Shown: positions 1 through 10,635 of the stretch, piece by piece
Numbering within the stretch: position 1 is the first letter of the stretch
Layout: every line of letters begins with the position of its first letter
Assembly (NCBI RefSeq): GCF_011927825.1
Contig: NZ_JAATJI010000001.1
Span: forward strand, 620,001-684,000
Origin: Polymorphobacter fuscus
GTDB taxonomy: Bacteria > Pseudomonadota > Alphaproteobacteria > Sphingomonadales > Sphingomonadaceae
Reading direction: 5' to 3'
DNA length: 64,000 nt
The notes under the pieces: model-generated
The model's input: only the letters and a program-made list of their open reading frames with translations
Database searches by the model: none
Told to the model about the DNA's origin: nothing
Program-made: the position numbers and the translations under genes

Positions 1-1219
1 GGCAAAGATCAAGGTCGAAAATCCCGTCGTCGAGCTCGATGGCGACGAGATGACGCGGATCATCTGGCAATGGATCCGCGAGCAGTTGATCCTGCCCTAT
101 CTCGATATCGACCTGATGTATTTTGATCTCGGCATCGAGAACCGCGACGACACCGATGACAAGGTCACGGTGCAATCGGCCAATGCCATTCGCGAATTCG
201 GCGTCGGCGTGAAATGCGCGACCATCACGCCCGACGAAGCCCGGGTGAAGGAATTCGGACTGAAGCGCATGTGGAAGTCGCCGAACGGCACCATCCGCAA
301 CATCCTGGGCGGCGTCGTCTTCCGCGAGCCCATCGTCATCAAGTCGGTGCCCCGCCTCATCCCCGGCTGGACCGATCCCATCGTCATCGGTCGCCACGCC
401 TTTGGCGACCAGTATCGCGCCACCGATTTTCTCGTCCCCGGCCCCGGCAAGCTGATGATGAAATGGGTCAGCCAGGATGGCGAGGAGACCATCGAGCACG
501 AAGTGTTCGATTATCCGTCCGCGGGCGTCGCCATGGGCATGTACAACCTTGATGACTCGATCCGCGACTTCGCCCGTGCCTGCCTCAACTATGGCCTGGC
601 GCGGCAGTGGCCCGTGTATCTGTCGACCAAGAACACCATCCTCAAGGCCTATGACGGCCGCTTCAAGGATCTGTTCGAGGAAGTCTATGTCAACGATTTC
701 AAGGCACAATACCGCAAGGCCGGCATCGTGTACGAACATCGCCTGATCGATGACCTCGTCGCTTCGGCGCTCAAATGGTCGGGCAAGTTCGTCTGGGCCT
801 GCAAGAATTATGATGGCGATGTGCAGTCGGACATGGTCGCGCAAGGCTTTGGTTCGCTGGGCCTGATGACCTCCATCCTCATGACCCCCGATGGCCGCAC
901 GGTGGAGGCCGAAGCGGCCCATGGCACCGTTACGCGTCACTACCGCATGCACCAGGAAGGCAAGCCGACCAGCACCAACCCGATCGCGTCGATCTTTGCA
1001 TGGACCGGCGGGCTGAAGCATCGCGGCAAGCTCGATGGCACGCCAAAGGTCACCGAATTCGCCGAAACGCTGGAACGGATTTGCATCGAAACCGTCGAAT
1101 CCGGTGCGATGACTAAGGATCTGGCACTGTTGATCGGGCCGGACCAAGCGTGGATGACGACCGAGAAATTCTTCGAGGCGGTGCGCTCCAATCTCGATCG
1201 GGCGATTTCGGCCGGCTGA
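1..1219 (+). CDS. icd: NADP-dependent isocitrate dehydrogenase (5' end cut by window edge)
   Basis: Oxidatively decarboxylates isocitrate to 2-oxoglutarate in the TCA cycle, in the cytosol. The reading frame is open from base 2 (codons GCA AAG ATC AAG), and base 1 is a G, so only the A and T of the start codon are missing; the full protein would be about 406 residues, the usual length of the eukaryotic-like dimeric class found in alphaproteobacteria. Visible family features are the N-terminal [14 protein letters not shown] block, the phosphate/substrate segment around [12 protein letters not shown], the metal-binding YDGDVQSD region and the late [12 protein letters not shown] and [11 protein letters not shown] blocks that line the cofactor site. 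Monocistronic as far as can be seen; the next gene starts 46 bases later on the same strand. Confidence 0.96.
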   Translation, partial: AKIKVENPVVELDGDEMTRIIWQWIREQLILPYLDIDLMYFDLGIENRDDTDDKVTVQSANAIREFGVGVKCATITPDEARVKEFGLKRMWKSPNGTIRNILGGVVFREPIVIKSVPRLIPGWTDPIVIGRHAFGDQYRATDFLVPGPGKLMMKWVSQDGEETIEHEVFDYPSAGVAMGMYNLDDSIRDFARACLNYGLARQWPVYLSTKNTILKAYDGRFKDLFEEVYVNDFKAQYRKAGIVYEHRLIDDLVASALKWSGKFVWACKNYDGDVQSDMVAQGFGSLGLMTSILMTPDGRTVEAEAAHGTVTRHYRMHQEGKPTSTNPIASIFAWTGGLKHRGKLDGTPKVTEFAETLERICIETVESGAMTKDLALLIGPDQAWMTTEKFFEAVRSNLDRAISAG

Positions 1220-1265
1220 TCGAATTGAGGCTGGCGTTACGGTTGTTTCATGCCAGTCTGACCCC

Positions 1266-3041
1266 ATGTCGTTGCCGATTGAATCTTCGGCGTTCAAGGA
1301 CATCGTCATTGTCCTTGGCGCCGCCGGGCTGGTCATTCCGGCCTTTGCAGCGTTGCGCATTTCGCCCGTCGTCGGGTTCATCCTTATCGGCATCGGCGTC
1401 GGGCCGTTCGGTCTCGGCGCGCTCGCAGAGCATATTCCGCTGCTTGGCGCCTTCAGTATTTCCGATGCGGAGGTCCTGGCAGCACCGGCCGAAATCGGCA
1501 TCTGCCTACTGCTGTTCGCACTCGGGCTCGAATTGTCGGTCGACCGGCTCCGAACCATGCGAAAGCTCGTGTTCGGCGTCGGGACAGCCCAGATTGTCGC
1601 CTGCGCTGCCGCGTTGATGCTCGCCATGCTGCCCCTGGGGCTCGGCGCCGGAGTTACCGCGGCCTTTGCGATTGCGTTGACCATGTCCTCGACAGCCGTC
1701 GGGCTTCAGATGCTCAGCGCAAGCGGCCGCATGGGCACGCAGGCCGGCCGCACATCGTTCGGCATATTGTTGGCGCAAGATATCGCCATCGCGCCGATCC
1801 TGCTGCTGATCACCGCCGGCAGTGCGCGCGGCGGCTTCTTCCCGTCACTCGGCATGGGCCTGCTTGCCATCGCCGGTATCATGCTTGCAGGGCGGCTGGT
1901 GGTGCCGACGCTGTTCCTTCAGGCCGCGCGCACGCGCCGGCCCGAACTGTTTCTCGCCGCCTCGCTTGTCGTGCTGATCGGCAGCGCTGCCGCCGCGACG
2001 AGCGTTGGCATTTCGCCCGCCATCGGCGCGCTCATCGCCGGTGCCATGCTCGCCGAAACCGATTACCGCCGCCAGATCGAAGCCGCTATCGCGCCGTTCC
2101 AGGGTCTGTTGCTCGGGGTGTTCCTGATCTGGGTGGGGATGCAACTCGACCTTGCCGCCGTCGTGGCCGACCCGCTTCTGGTCATCGGCGGCGTCATTGC
2201 GGTCTGCGTGGTGAAGGGGCTGACGATGTTCGCGGTCCTGCGTCGCTTCGGCCGCGGTGCCGGTGTTTCGGCCCATGTCGCGGCCTTGCTCGCCGCACCA
2301 TCGGAAACCAGCCTCATCCTGCTCGGCACGGCATCAGCGATCGGCCTTACCGGCGGGCAGCCGGCACAGACCGCGCTGCTCATCACCGGCCTGGCGCTTG
2401 CGTTGGCGCCGCTGCTCGGTATTCTCGGGCAGCGGCTGGAAGCGCACCTTGGTCATGCGCCATCGCCCGAACGACATGACGAAATCCCGGTGCCGGGGCG
2501 GACGATCATTATCGGCTTCGGTCGCGTCGGACAGCTGGTGGCAGCGATGCTCGATGCCCATGGCAAGCCTTATCTGGCGGTGGACAGTGACCCCGATGAG
2601 GTTGCGCGGCTGCGGCTCGAAGGCAGATCCGTCGTTTACGGCGATGCTCGGCGCCCCGAACTGCTTAGCCAGCTCGGCCTTGAATCGGCGCGGGCTGTTG
2701 TCCTCACCATCGATGCCGCCCAAAGCCTCGAAACCCTCGTACGCCTCATCCGGGAGCGCTACCCCGATCTCAGCGTCGTGGTGCGCGCCCGTGATGCCGA
2801 TCATGCCAGCCAACTCTACAACCTGGGTGCTAGCGAGGCGGTCCCGGAAACGGTCGAATCGAGCCTGCAGCTCGCCGAAGCCGTTCTCGTCGACCTTGGT
2901 GTCGCCATGGGGCCTGTCATCGCCTCCATTCACGAAAAGCGCGCCGAACTTCGCGAGCGGATCCAGGCCGGCGCAAACCAGCGGATCCGTCCGACGCTGC
3001 GCAGCCGCGCGCGGTCAGCGCTGCCGCGGGAGGAAACATGA
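1266..3041 (+). CDS. Kef/YbaL-type monovalent cation:proton antiporter with TrkA-N domain
   Basis: Inner-membrane antiporter of the CPA2 family, predicted to exchange K+ or Na+ for protons. The 591-residue protein has about a dozen hydrophobic segments in residues 10-390, including the GFILIGIGVGPFG and LLLFALGLELS motifs of the Na/H exchanger fold and the conserved AQDIAIAP helix. After residue 410 comes a cytosolic Rossmann domain with the nucleotide-binding GFGRVG signature and an acidic residue at the end of strand two (AVDSDPDE), i.e. a TrkA-N/RCK-like module for NAD(H) or another ligand. No glutathione-gating partner (KefF/KefG) lies beside it, so assignment to KefB, KefC or YbaL is not possible. 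Ends convergent with alaS, 144 bases away; that gap shows no clear terminator. Confidence 0.9.
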   Translation: MSLPIESSAFKDIVIVLGAAGLVIPAFAALRISPVVGFILIGIGVGPFGLGALAEHIPLLGAFSISDAEVLAAPAEIGICLLLFALGLELSVDRLRTMRKLVFGVGTAQIVACAAALMLAMLPLGLGAGVTAAFAIALTMSSTAVGLQMLSASGRMGTQAGRTSFGILLAQDIAIAPILLLITAGSARGGFFPSLGMGLLAIAGIMLAGRLVVPTLFLQAARTRRPELFLAASLVVLIGSAAAATSVGISPAIGALIAGAMLAETDYRRQIEAAIAPFQGLLLGVFLIWVGMQLDLAAVVADPLLVIGGVIAVCVVKGLTMFAVLRRFGRGAGVSAHVAALLAAPSETSLILLGTASAIGLTGGQPAQTALLITGLALALAPLLGILGQRLEAHLGHAPSPERHDEIPVPGRTIIIGFGRVGQLVAAMLDAHGKPYLAVDSDPDEVARLRLEGRSVVYGDARRPELLSQLGLESARAVVLTIDAAQSLETLVRLIRERYPDLSVVVRARDADHASQLYNLGASEAVPETVESSLQLAEAVLVDLGVAMGPVIASIHEKRAELRERIQAGANQRIRPTLRSRARSALPREET

Positions 3042-3185
3042 GCGCGGCGGACGGCGGCTGACAAGATGTTGCGTGACGTCGGGCGCCGGCAGGTGCGCTA
3101 CGTCGTAGTGGAGGCACAAGTCGCCGGCCGCGGCGTTGGCGGCGAGGGGCGCTTTTGCCGAACGCCTGCCTTGACTATTTCCTCA

Positions 3186-5864
3186 TCATGAAATGGCAGC
3201 GACCGGAGCGGTGATGGGCTGATCGGCCAATGACTGGCGAACGGCAGCAATAGCGTCCGCGGCCTTGCTACCCTCGGGCCCCCCGGCCTGGGCGAAATCT
3301 GCCCGGCCACCACCACCCTGGCCGCCAAGCACAGCCGAAGCGGTGCGAACAAGATCGACCGCGGATCGCATGTCCTTCAGATCATCGGTCACGCCGACTG
3401 CGACCGACCCTCGTCCGTCGTTCACCGCCACGAGAACAACGACGCCCGACCCCAGGGTCTGCTTCGCCTCGTCGATCAGACCGCGCAAATTCTTTGCTTC
3501 CAGCCCTTCGAGAACCTGGCCGATGAAGCCGACGCCGCCGACGATTTCCGGACCCGTGCTCGCACCGGCCGATGGCGGGCCGGCAAGCGCCAGCGCTCTT
3601 TTGGCTTCGGCCAGTTCGCGCTCAAGCCTGCGACGTTCTTCGGCCCAGACTTCGATCCGCGCCGGCACTTCGTCAGGCCGAACCTTCATCGCCGTCGCCG
3701 CTGCACGCAGCCGGTTTTCCTGGTCGTTCAGATACTGCCGCGCGGCCTCGCCCGTCAGCGCTTCGATACGACGGACACCGCTTGCCACCGCCGATTCGGA
3801 TGTGATCTTGAACAGGCCGATGTCGCCCAATGCGTTGACATGGGTGCCTCCGCACAGTTCCGTCGAATAAATGGCTTCGTCGTCGCCGCCCATGCTCAGC
3901 ACGCGGACCTCGTCGCCATATTTTTCGCCGAACAGCGCCAGCGCTCCGGCTGCAATTGCCGCGTCGGGCGTCATCAGCCGCGTGGACACGGCGCGGTTGC
4001 CGCGAATCTGCGCGTTCACCTCCGCTTCGACAGCGGCAATGTCGTCGGGCGTCAACGCCCGCGGCTGGCTGAAGTCGAAGCGCAAGCGATCGGCGGCAAC
4101 AAGCGAACCCTTCTGCGTCACATGCCCTCCGAGCCGGTGGCGCAGCGCGGCATGCAAAAGATGGGTCGCCGAATGGTTGGCGCGCAATCGGGCGCGCTTG
4201 TCGGCATCGACCGTCAGCGTCACCGTATCGCCGACCGTAATCGTCCCGCTGGTCACGGTCGCATGATGAACATGCAATTTTCCAAGCGGCTTCGATGTAT
4301 CGCGCACCGCTGCTTCCATGTCCTCGCCGACGATCGAGCCCGCGTCACCCGCCTGCCCGCCCGACTCACCGTAAAAAGGCGACTGGTTGGTCACGATATC
4401 GACGTCGGCGCCCGCCTCGACCTGCCGCACCTGCTTGCCGCCCTGGACCAGCGCGACGACCTGGGCCTGGCCCCGGGTGCTGCTGTAGCCCGTGAATTCG
4501 GTCGCCCCCGACGCCTCGACGATATCGAACCAGACCGTGTCGGACGCCTTGGCACCGCTCCCCGTCCACGCGGCGCGGGCAGCGCGCTTCTGTTCGGCCA
4601 TCGCCGTGTCGAAACCGGCGCGGTCGACCGATAGGCCGTTCGCGCGCAACGCATCCTCGGTCAGGTCATAAGGGAAGCCGAACGTGTCGTAGAGCTTGAA
4701 CGCCACATCGCCGGGCAGAATGTCGCCCGGGCCCATTTTGGCTGTCGCCTCATCGAGCAATCGCAGCCCATTGACCAATGTCTGGCGAAAGCGCGTCTCC
4801 TCGAGCTTCAGCGTTTCCTCGATCAACGGCTGGGCGCGCGCCAATTCGGGAAATGCGACCCCCATTTCGGCGACAAGCGCGGGGACAAGCCGGTACATCA
4901 ATGGCTCGGCCGCACCCAAAAGATGCGCGTGGCGCATGGCGCGCCGCATGATGCGCCGCAGGACATAGCCACGGCCCTCGTTCGAAGGAAGCACGCCATC
5001 GGCCACCAGGAAACCCGAGGCACGCAGATGGTCGGCGATGATCCGGTGTGACGCAATTTGACCCGCATTCGCTGCCGGCTGCGTTCGCTCCTCGCTGGCG
5101 CGGATTAAGGCCTTGAACGTGTCCGTATCGTAATTGTCATGGACGCCTTGCAGCACGGCGGCGATGCGCTCGAGCCCCATGCCGGTGTCGATGCTCGGCC
5201 GCGGCAGATCGAGGCGCGTCGCGGCGTCGACCTGCTCATACTGCATGAAGACCAGGTTCCAGATTTCGACGAACCTGTCCCCGTCCTCGTCGGGACTGCC
5301 GGGAGGGCCGCCCGGAATATGATCACCGTGGTCGTAGAAAATTTCCGAACAGGGACCGCACGGACCGGTATCGCCCATCGACCAGAAATTGTCGTTGGTT
5401 GCGATCCGGATGATGCGCTCGTCGGGAAGACCGGCGATGCTCTTCCAAAGCGCAGCCGCCTCGTCATCGGTGTGGTAGACGGTGACGGTCAGCTTTTCCG
5501 CCGGGATGCCCCATTCCTTGGTCAGCAACGTCCAGGCAAGTTCGATCGCCTGCGGCTTGAAATAGTCGCCGAAGCTGAAATTTCCCAGCATTTCGAAGAA
5601 CGTGTGGTGCCGGGCGGTGTATCCGACATTGTCCAGATCATTGTGCTTGCCACCGGCACGGACGCACTTCTGGGACGAGACCGCGGTCGAATAGGGCCGT
5701 GATTCCAGTCCTGTGAAGACATTCTTGAAGGGCACCATGCCGGCGTTGACGAACATCAGCGTCGGGTCGTTCTGCGGCACCAACGGCGCCGACGGTACAA
5801 TGCGATGCCCGGCCCTGCCGAAATAGTCGAGAAAGCTGCGGCGAATGTCGTTGCTGGTGATCAT
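3186..5864 (-). CDS. alaS: Alanine--tRNA ligase
   Basis: Charges tRNA-Ala with alanine and hydrolyses mischarged Ser/Gly. The 892-residue length matches bacterial AlaRS. The class II catalytic core is N-terminal (motif 1 region [16 protein letters not shown], motif 2 [17 protein letters not shown], motif 3 [18 protein letters not shown]). The editing domain shows HSATHLLH at about residue 565 and the zinc-binding CGGTHV at about 671, so all four metal ligands of the HxxxH...CxxxH set are present. The C-terminal C-Ala/DHHA1-type domain is rich in Gly (GGQGGGG) and complete. In sphingomonads alaS is commonly near recA, as here. It follows the recA-methyltransferase genes on the same strand after a 63-base gap. 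Confidence 0.98.
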   Translation of the reverse strand: MITSNDIRRSFLDYFGRAGHRIVPSAPLVPQNDPTLMFVNAGMVPFKNVFTGLESRPYSTAVSSQKCVRAGGKHNDLDNVGYTARHHTFFEMLGNFSFGDYFKPQAIELAWTLLTKEWGIPAEKLTVTVYHTDDEAAALWKSIAGLPDERIIRIATNDNFWSMGDTGPCGPCSEIFYDHGDHIPGGPPGSPDEDGDRFVEIWNLVFMQYEQVDAATRLDLPRPSIDTGMGLERIAAVLQGVHDNYDTDTFKALIRASEERTQPAANAGQIASHRIIADHLRASGFLVADGVLPSNEGRGYVLRRIMRRAMRHAHLLGAAEPLMYRLVPALVAEMGVAFPELARAQPLIEETLKLEETRFRQTLVNGLRLLDEATAKMGPGDILPGDVAFKLYDTFGFPYDLTEDALRANGLSVDRAGFDTAMAEQKRAARAAWTGSGAKASDTVWFDIVEASGATEFTGYSSTRGQAQVVALVQGGKQVRQVEAGADVDIVTNQSPFYGESGGQAGDAGSIVGEDMEAAVRDTSKPLGKLHVHHATVTSGTITVGDTVTLTVDADKRARLRANHSATHLLHAALRHRLGGHVTQKGSLVAADRLRFDFSQPRALTPDDIAAVEAEVNAQIRGNRAVSTRLMTPDAAIAAGALALFGEKYGDEVRVLSMGGDDEAIYSTELCGGTHVNALGDIGLFKITSESAVASGVRRIEALTGEAARQYLNDQENRLRAAATAMKVRPDEVPARIEVWAEERRRLERELAEAKRALALAGPPSAGASTGPEIVGGVGFIGQVLEGLEAKNLRGLIDEAKQTLGSGVVVLVAVNDGRGSVAVGVTDDLKDMRSAVDLVRTASAVLGGQGGGGRADFAQAGGPEGSKAADAIAAVRQSLADQPITAPVAAIS

Positions 5865-5927
5865 GGCTCAGGACTTAGGCGACCGCACGGCGATGCTCAA
5901 GGACCAGTGACATTGCGACCAGTGCCA

Positions 5928-6764
5928 TCAGGCACGCGCCGAAACGAGCCAGACCGCCGCGGGCAGCCCGACCCCGTCCTCCGTCCGATATGGTGAGAGT
6001 GCCGCCGCCAGCAGGCCGGGCGCCGCGGCTTCGGCGGCAGCGCCGGCATCGCGCACCGCACGCGCGGCCGGGCCGATCCGCAAATTAAAGTTCACGGCTG
6101 CCGCGACAGGATCATCCCCATCCCCGACAAGCATCGAGAATGGGAGGTCGTCGAAGGCAATATCCTGCCATCCTGCCGCGCTCAATATGGCGTGCACATG
6201 CTCGGGTTCGGCGAAGGCAAAAGGCCCCGGAGTGTTCGGGTCTACGGCGGGCACGTTGGGCAACAGGCCGGCCAACGCCTGCATCGGCAATTTCGCCCAC
6301 AAATTCTCGGACGGCGACTGCCAACAGGCAAAACACAGGCGACCCCCCGGTGCCGCCAGTTGACGCAGATTGGCGAATGCCGCGACGGGATCGGCAAAGA
6401 ACATGACGCCAAAACGCGACAGGATCAGGTCGAAGCCAGCGTCGTCGTAGGTCGCAGCATCAGCCGCCAGAAAATCGGCTTCGACCAGCAGTTCCTCGGC
6501 CCGCTCCCGCGCCTTGGCCAGCAACGACTCCGACACATCAATCCCGAGCGCGCTGCCGTCCTCGCCCACGGCCCCCGCCAGCGCCAGGGTCGTCTCACCA
6601 CTGCCGCAACCGACATCGAGGACATCTTCCCCCGGCTGCGGTGCCGCCACCGACAATAGTGCGACCGTGACCGGTGTGAAGGCACGGTCGAGCCGATCCT
6701 GCATCCGCGCCCAAGTGTCGCCGACCTTGCTGTTCCAATATTCGATCTGATCGGCGTTCGACAT
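5928..6764 (-). CDS. Class I SAM-dependent methyltransferase
   Basis: Cytosolic methyltransferase of unknown substrate. The SAM-binding loop DVGCGSGETT and the acidic strand-two end (GIDVS) are clear, followed by a ADAATYDDAGFD segment that would contact the adenine and the post-motif FDLILSRFGVMFF. The C-terminal part (after about residue 165) is lineage specific and resembles the UbiE/ArsM-like group only in general fold. I chose the ATG at 6764 (MSNADQIEYWN, 278 residues) because it begins 8 bases after the recA stop and because related proteins start with a similar NAxQIxYWN block; an ORF to 6800 would overlap recA. The tight spacing suggests co-transcription with recA, but a role in SOS is not implied by the sequence. 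Confidence 0.8.
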   Translation of the reverse strand: MSNADQIEYWNSKVGDTWARMQDRLDRAFTPVTVALLSVAAPQPGEDVLDVGCGSGETTLALAGAVGEDGSALGIDVSESLLAKARERAEELLVEADFLAADAATYDDAGFDLILSRFGVMFFADPVAAFANLRQLAAPGGRLCFACWQSPSENLWAKLPMQALAGLLPNVPAVDPNTPGPFAFAEPEHVHAILSAAGWQDIAFDDLPFSMLVGDGDDPVAAAVNFNLRIGPAARAVRDAGAAAEAAAPGLLAAALSPYRTEDGVGLPAAVWLVSARA

Positions 6765-6771
6765 CCAGGAC

Positions 6772-7851
6772 CTACATCTCGCTATCGGCATCGTCCGCAT
6801 CGGGGCCGGCCATCAGCGCGTCTGAAATCCCGGCGGCATTGTCGCGGATCACCTTCTCGATCTTGTCCGCCATCTCGGGATGTTCCTTGAGGAACTTCTT
6901 GGCATTCTCACGGCCCTGGCCGATCCGGATCGAATCGTGGCTGAACCATGCGCCCGATTTTTCGACAACCCCTGCCTTGACGCCAAGGTCCAGAATTTCG
7001 CCCAGTTTCGACACGCCTTCGCCGTACATGATGTCGAATTCGACCTGCTTGAACGGCGGCGCCACCTTGTTCTTGACGACCTTGACCCGCGTCGTGTTGC
7101 CGACGACCTCGTCGCGGTCCTTGATCTGGCCGGTGCGGCGAATGTCGAGACGTACCGACGCATAGAACTTCAGCGCATTCCCACCGGTCGTCGTTTCCGG
7201 GTTGCCGTACATCACGCCGATCTTCATGCGCAGCTGGTTGATAAAGATCACCGTGCAACGCGACCGGCTGATCGACCCGGTCAACTTGCGCAGCGACTGG
7301 CTCATCAACCGTGCCTGCAGGCCGACATGGCTGTCGCCCATTTCGCCTTCGATCTCGGCCCGCGGCACGAGCGCCGCCACCGAATCGATGACCAGCACGT
7401 CAATGGCATTGGACCGCACCAGCGTGTCGACAATCTCCAGCGCCTGCTCGCCGGTGTCCGGCTGCGATACGATCAATTCGTCGATGTTGACGCCCAGCTT
7501 CTTGGCATAGGCAGGGTCAAGCGCGTGTTCGGCGTCGACAAAGGCTGCCGTACCGCCACCCTTCTGGGCCTCGGCAATGGCATGAAGCGCCAATGTCGTC
7601 TTGCCCGAGCTTTCCGGCCCATAGATTTCGATGACGCGACCACGCGGCAGGCCGCCAATGCCAAGCGCGATGTCGAGCCCGAGCGACCCGGTGGAAATCG
7701 CCTCCACCTCCATTGTCTCGCGGGACCCGAGCTTCATCACCGAGCCCTTGCCGAACGCCCTGTCGATCTGCGCCAATGCCGCTTCCAGCGCCTTGGCCCG
7801 ATTGTCTGCTGCTGCCATGCTCGCGCCCACCACCTTCAATGCCGCCGCCAT
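6772..7851 (-). CDS. recA: Recombinase RecA
   Basis: ATP-dependent strand-exchange protein and LexA co-protease. Walker A is GPESSGKTT at residues 78-86, Walker B is in the LVIDSVAAL segment, and the L1/L2 DNA-binding loops and the [16 protein letters not shown] block are intact. The C-terminus ends in the usual acidic tail (DADDADSEM). The ATG at 7851 is preceded by GAAGGGA at a good distance; a second ATG at 7818 gives the shorter start seen in many alphaproteobacterial RecA proteins but has no evident ribosome binding site. An alpha-type SOS operator lies 68-83 bases upstream of the first ATG, so LexA control is expected. The kinase gene just upstream on the same strand could also read through. 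Confidence 0.99.
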   Translation of the reverse strand: MAAALKVVGASMAAADNRAKALEAALAQIDRAFGKGSVMKLGSRETMEVEAISTGSLGLDIALGIGGLPRGRVIEIYGPESSGKTTLALHAIAEAQKGGGTAAFVDAEHALDPAYAKKLGVNIDELIVSQPDTGEQALEIVDTLVRSNAIDVLVIDSVAALVPRAEIEGEMGDSHVGLQARLMSQSLRKLTGSISRSRCTVIFINQLRMKIGVMYGNPETTTGGNALKFYASVRLDIRRTGQIKDRDEVVGNTTRVKVVKNKVAPPFKQVEFDIMYGEGVSKLGEILDLGVKAGVVEKSGAWFSHDSIRIGQGRENAKKFLKEHPEMADKIEKVIRDNAAGISDALMAGPDADDADSEM

Positions 7852-7919
7852 CTTGATTCCCTTCGTAAACGTCTGCCAAACCGCGTCAATGGCCCATGTG
7901 TATCCTTTTTGTTCTTGCA

Positions 7920-7934
7920 GAACAAGTGCAGAAC
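7920..7934 (-). promoter_or_regulatory. LexA (SOS) operator of recA
   Basis: The bases read GAAC-AAGTGCA-GAAC on the plus strand (GTTC-N7-GTTC toward recA), an exact match to the direct-repeat SOS box of alphaproteobacteria. It sits in the 90-base gap between the hybrid kinase stop and recA, the normal operator position. The left GAAC also forms an overlapping GTTCTTGCAGAAC dyad. Confidence 0.85.
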
Positions 7935-7941
7935 AGAAGAT

Positions 7942-9540
7942 TCACGCGCGCAATGGCACGACTTCGGCGATGGCGTCCATCAGCTCCATCAGCGAAAAGG
8001 GCTTGGGCAGGAAATGCACGCCCTGGGCATCGGCGGCGCGGTGCAGCGGCATTTCGGCATAGCCGGACATCAGCACCAGCGGCAGGTCGGGCCGCATGAC
8101 CCGCGCCCGTGCAGCCAGCTCCACGCCGTCGATCCCCGGCATCATCACGTCCGACACCAGGATATCGAATGCTTCGGGCGATTCCAGCAGGACCAGCGCC
8201 GGGTCCGCCGAGCCCACGGCGACCACGGTGAGCCCCATGCGCTGCAGCGCGCGGTCGAATGTCACGCGCACCGCGCCGTCATCTTCCACCAGCAGGACCC
8301 GAAGGCCGCGAAGCCGACCATGGTCGACCGGCGCCGGCGCCACCGACAATGTCGGCACCTCCTGCTCGGGCTTGGGTGCCGCTGGAAGATAGATGCTGAA
8401 CATCGTGCCATGGCCAATGTCGGCCGGGTTCGCAAAGACATAGCCGCCGCTCTGCTTGACGATGCCATAGACGGTCGACAGGCCCAGCCCGGTCCCCTGC
8501 CCCATCGGCTTGGTGGTGAAGAACGGCTCGAAGATCTTGCCGGCAATCTCGGGGGGGATCCCGGTGCCGCTGTCGATGATGTCGAGCCGCACATGATCCG
8601 ATCGCGGAATGATCCGGTGACCTTCCTCCTCGATCGCCTCGGCCGGAATCTCGGCAAAGCGGATCGTCAGCCGACCGTTGCCCCCCATGGCGTCGCGGGC
8701 ATTCACTGCCAGATTGACGATGACCTGCTCGATCTGGCCGGAGTCGGCCAGCACGGCCGACTGTAGCGGCGTACCTTCGATGGCGACGCTGATCGCCGGG
8801 CCGACAAGCTGCCCGACGAGCGGCCGCAAGCCTTCGATGACTTGTTCGAGGTCGAGAAGCTGCTGGCGCTGTGGCTGCTGCCGGGCAAAGGCGAGCAACT
8901 GTTCGACAAGCGCAGCGGCGCGCAACCCGTTGCGACGGATTTCGGTCAGCGGCCCATTATCCTCCCCATCCGGGTGCCGCGCCAGCAACTGGTCGGTCAG
9001 GATCAGCACCGCCGTCAGGATATTGTTGAAGTCATGCGCGACACCGCCGGCAAGCTGGCCGACCGCCTGCATCCGTGTGGCCGCTGCCACCTGCGCCTCG
9101 ACTCGCAACTGCTCGCGGATATCGCGCAGCGAAATGATGATCGAAAAGCCGATCCCGGGCGGCATAGCCTGCAACAGAATGAGCTGACTTTCCTCGGGTC
9201 GTCCGAGAACGGCGGCGCGCACCTCCACCGACTCGCGGGTCGCGAGCACCTTGTCGAAGGCGGCGCGCATGGCCGGCCGCGCCTCCGCGACAACCATCGA
9301 TTCGACGGTATCACCGACGATCTCGTCCGCGCCGACGGTGATGCGGAACGCCTCGTTGCGCACCATGATATTGCCTTCGGCGTCGGTCATCGCGACCGCC
9401 AGAGGCAGGCCGCTGACGACATGGCCCGCCATCAGCCGGGCGCCGCCGGTCGAAAACGGCGCCGGCCAGCCACGCGGTGCTGCGCCCGCCAGAGGCAGAA
9501 ACTCAGCCGTAGCGCTGTTCCGTCCAGGGGTCGCCTTCAT
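7942..9540 (-). CDS. CckA-like hybrid sensor histidine kinase (no membrane segment)
   Basis: Histidine kinase with a PAS-like input domain (about residues 40-145), a HisKA dimerisation domain with the phosphorylated histidine in [12 protein letters not shown] (H169), a HATPase domain (N box [11 protein letters not shown] boxes DSGTGIPPE and [13 protein letters not shown]) and a C-terminal receiver with phosphoacceptor in [10 protein letters not shown] near residue 463 and the late lysine in LPKPF. The H-box and [16 protein letters not shown] strings are typical of CckA, the kinase feeding ChpT-CtrA in alphaproteobacteria. CckA proteins usually have two N-terminal membrane helices; none is seen here, so either the start is misplaced, the protein is cytosolic, or it is a paralogue. 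The ATG at 9540 overlaps the upstream gene by 38 bases; an ATG at 9432 is the alternative. Confidence 0.82.
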   Translation of the reverse strand: MKATPGRNSATAEFLPLAGAAPRGWPAPFSTGGARLMAGHVVSGLPLAVAMTDAEGNIMVRNEAFRITVGADEIVGDTVESMVVAEARPAMRAAFDKVLATRESVEVRAAVLGRPEESQLILLQAMPPGIGFSIIISLRDIREQLRVEAQVAAATRMQAVGQLAGGVAHDFNNILTAVLILTDQLLARHPDGEDNGPLTEIRRNGLRAAALVEQLLAFARQQPQRQQLLDLEQVIEGLRPLVGQLVGPAISVAIEGTPLQSAVLADSGQIEQVIVNLAVNARDAMGGNGRLTIRFAEIPAEAIEEEGHRIIPRSDHVRLDIIDSGTGIPPEIAGKIFEPFFTTKPMGQGTGLGLSTVYGIVKQSGGYVFANPADIGHGTMFSIYLPAAPKPEQEVPTLSVAPAPVDHGRLRGLRVLLVEDDGAVRVTFDRALQRMGLTVVAVGSADPALVLLESPEAFDILVSDVMMPGIDGVELAARARVMRPDLPLVLMSGYAEMPLHRAADAQGVHFLPKPFSLMELMDAIAEVVPLRA

Positions 9541-10156
9541 TGTGATAGCCGCGGGTTTCCCAGAACCCGGGCTTGTCGGCTGTGACGATTTCGATGCGTT
9601 TCAGCCATTTGGCCGATTTCCACAGATACCAGCGCGGGATGATTGCGCGCACCGGTCCCCCATGTTCGCGGCTGATCGGGGCGCCGTCATGGCTGTGCGC
9701 CAACAGGCAGTCATCCTCGGCAAAGTGGTCGAGACGAACGTTGGTCGTGTAACCGTCATAGCCGTGCAGGATCACATGCGTGGCCCCTGGCAACGGCTGC
9801 GCCACCGCCAGCAGCTGCTGGGTGGAAACGCCTTGCCAGCGATTGTCGTAGCGCGACCATTGGGTCACGCAGTGAATGTCGGATACATCCTCGAACACCG
9901 GTTGCGCCATCAGTGCGTCCCAGTCCCAGACCAGCGGATTGACCACGGCGCCATCGACCGTCAGCCGCCATTCGGCGCGAGTCACATCGGGCTGGATGCC
10001 AAGGTCGAGCACAGGCCAGTTGGTCACCAGCCGCTGGCCCGGCGGCAGGCGGTTGGCATGTTCCTCGTCGCTGGTGCCGGTCAGCAACCGACCGGCGCGC
10101 GCCCACGCCTGTTTGACGGCAACCAGCTTGTCCCGGAAGCCACCCTCGTCCGTCAT
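9503..10156 (-). CDS. Sulfite-oxidase-like molybdopterin-dependent oxidoreductase
   Basis: 217-residue protein of the oxidoreductase molybdopterin-binding family (YuiH/YedY-related). The molybdenum-ligating cysteine is C96 in VSDIHCVTQWS, and the downstream HGYDGYTTN and GPVRAIIPRWYLWKSAKW blocks match the cofactor pocket of this family. There is no signal peptide or Tat motif, and no YedZ-like haem partner nearby, so it is probably a soluble cytosolic enzyme whose substrate cannot be read from the sequence. The start ATG at 10156 shares one base with the smpB stop (TGATG), which fixes the start and indicates translational coupling with smpB. Confidence 0.85.
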   Translation of the reverse strand: MTDEGGFRDKLVAVKQAWARAGRLLTGTSDEEHANRLPPGQRLVTNWPVLDLGIQPDVTRAEWRLTVDGAVVNPLVWDWDALMAQPVFEDVSDIHCVTQWSRYDNRWQGVSTQQLLAVAQPLPGATHVILHGYDGYTTNVRLDHFAEDDCLLAHSHDGAPISREHGGPVRAIIPRWYLWKSAKWLKRIEIVTADKPGFWETRGYHNEGDPWTEQRYG

Positions 10157-10635
10157 CACCCCCGCTCCCGCATGATCCGCGCCGCATCGCGTTTCCAATC
10201 GCGCGTCTTCTCGGTCTCGCGCTTGTCGTGAAGCTGCTTGCCCTTGCCCAATGCCAGTTCCACCTTCGCGCGACCCCGGTCGTTGAAATAGATCGACAGC
10301 GGAATCAGCGTCATCCCCTGCCGCGCCACCGCCGACCCCATCTTGTGGATCTGGCGCTCGTGCAGCAACAGCTTTCGCGGCCGTTTCGGTTCATGGTTGA
10401 AACGGTTGCCATGGCTGAATTCGGGGATATTGGCGTTGACCAGCCACATCTGCCCGTCTTTCAGCTCGGCATAGGCCTCGGCGATGCTGCCTTCGCCGCC
10501 GCGCAGCGCCTTCACCTCGGTGCCGGCCAGCGCGATCCCGGCCTCCACCACATCCTCGATGAAATATTCATACCGTGCCCGCCGGTTCTCGGCGACGGTC
10601 TTGACCTTGACGGTGTCCTTGTGCGGCCGTGCCAT
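10156..10635 (-). CDS. smpB: SsrA-binding protein SmpB
   Basis: Binds tmRNA and delivers it to stalled ribosomes for trans-translation. 159 residues, the normal size. The oligonucleotide-binding barrel includes [33 protein letters not shown] and [24 protein letters not shown]; the C-terminal basic tail with [21 protein letters not shown] is complete, which is the part that mimics the codon-anticodon duplex. Start at 10635 overlaps the dapA stop as TGATG. The dapA-smpB order is conserved in many alphaproteobacteria. Confidence 0.97.
   Translation of the reverse strand: MARPHKDTVKVKTVAENRRARYEYFIEDVVEAGIALAGTEVKALRGGEGSIAEAYAELKDGQMWLVNANIPEFSHGNRFNHEPKRPRKLLLHERQIHKMGSAVARQGMTLIPLSIYFNDRGRAKVELALGKGKQLHDKRETEKTRDWKRDAARIMRERG

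Noticed and set aside
3042..3185. Terminator between the antiporter and alaS
   Set aside because: GC-rich repeats are present but no stem with a T tract can be drawn convincingly.
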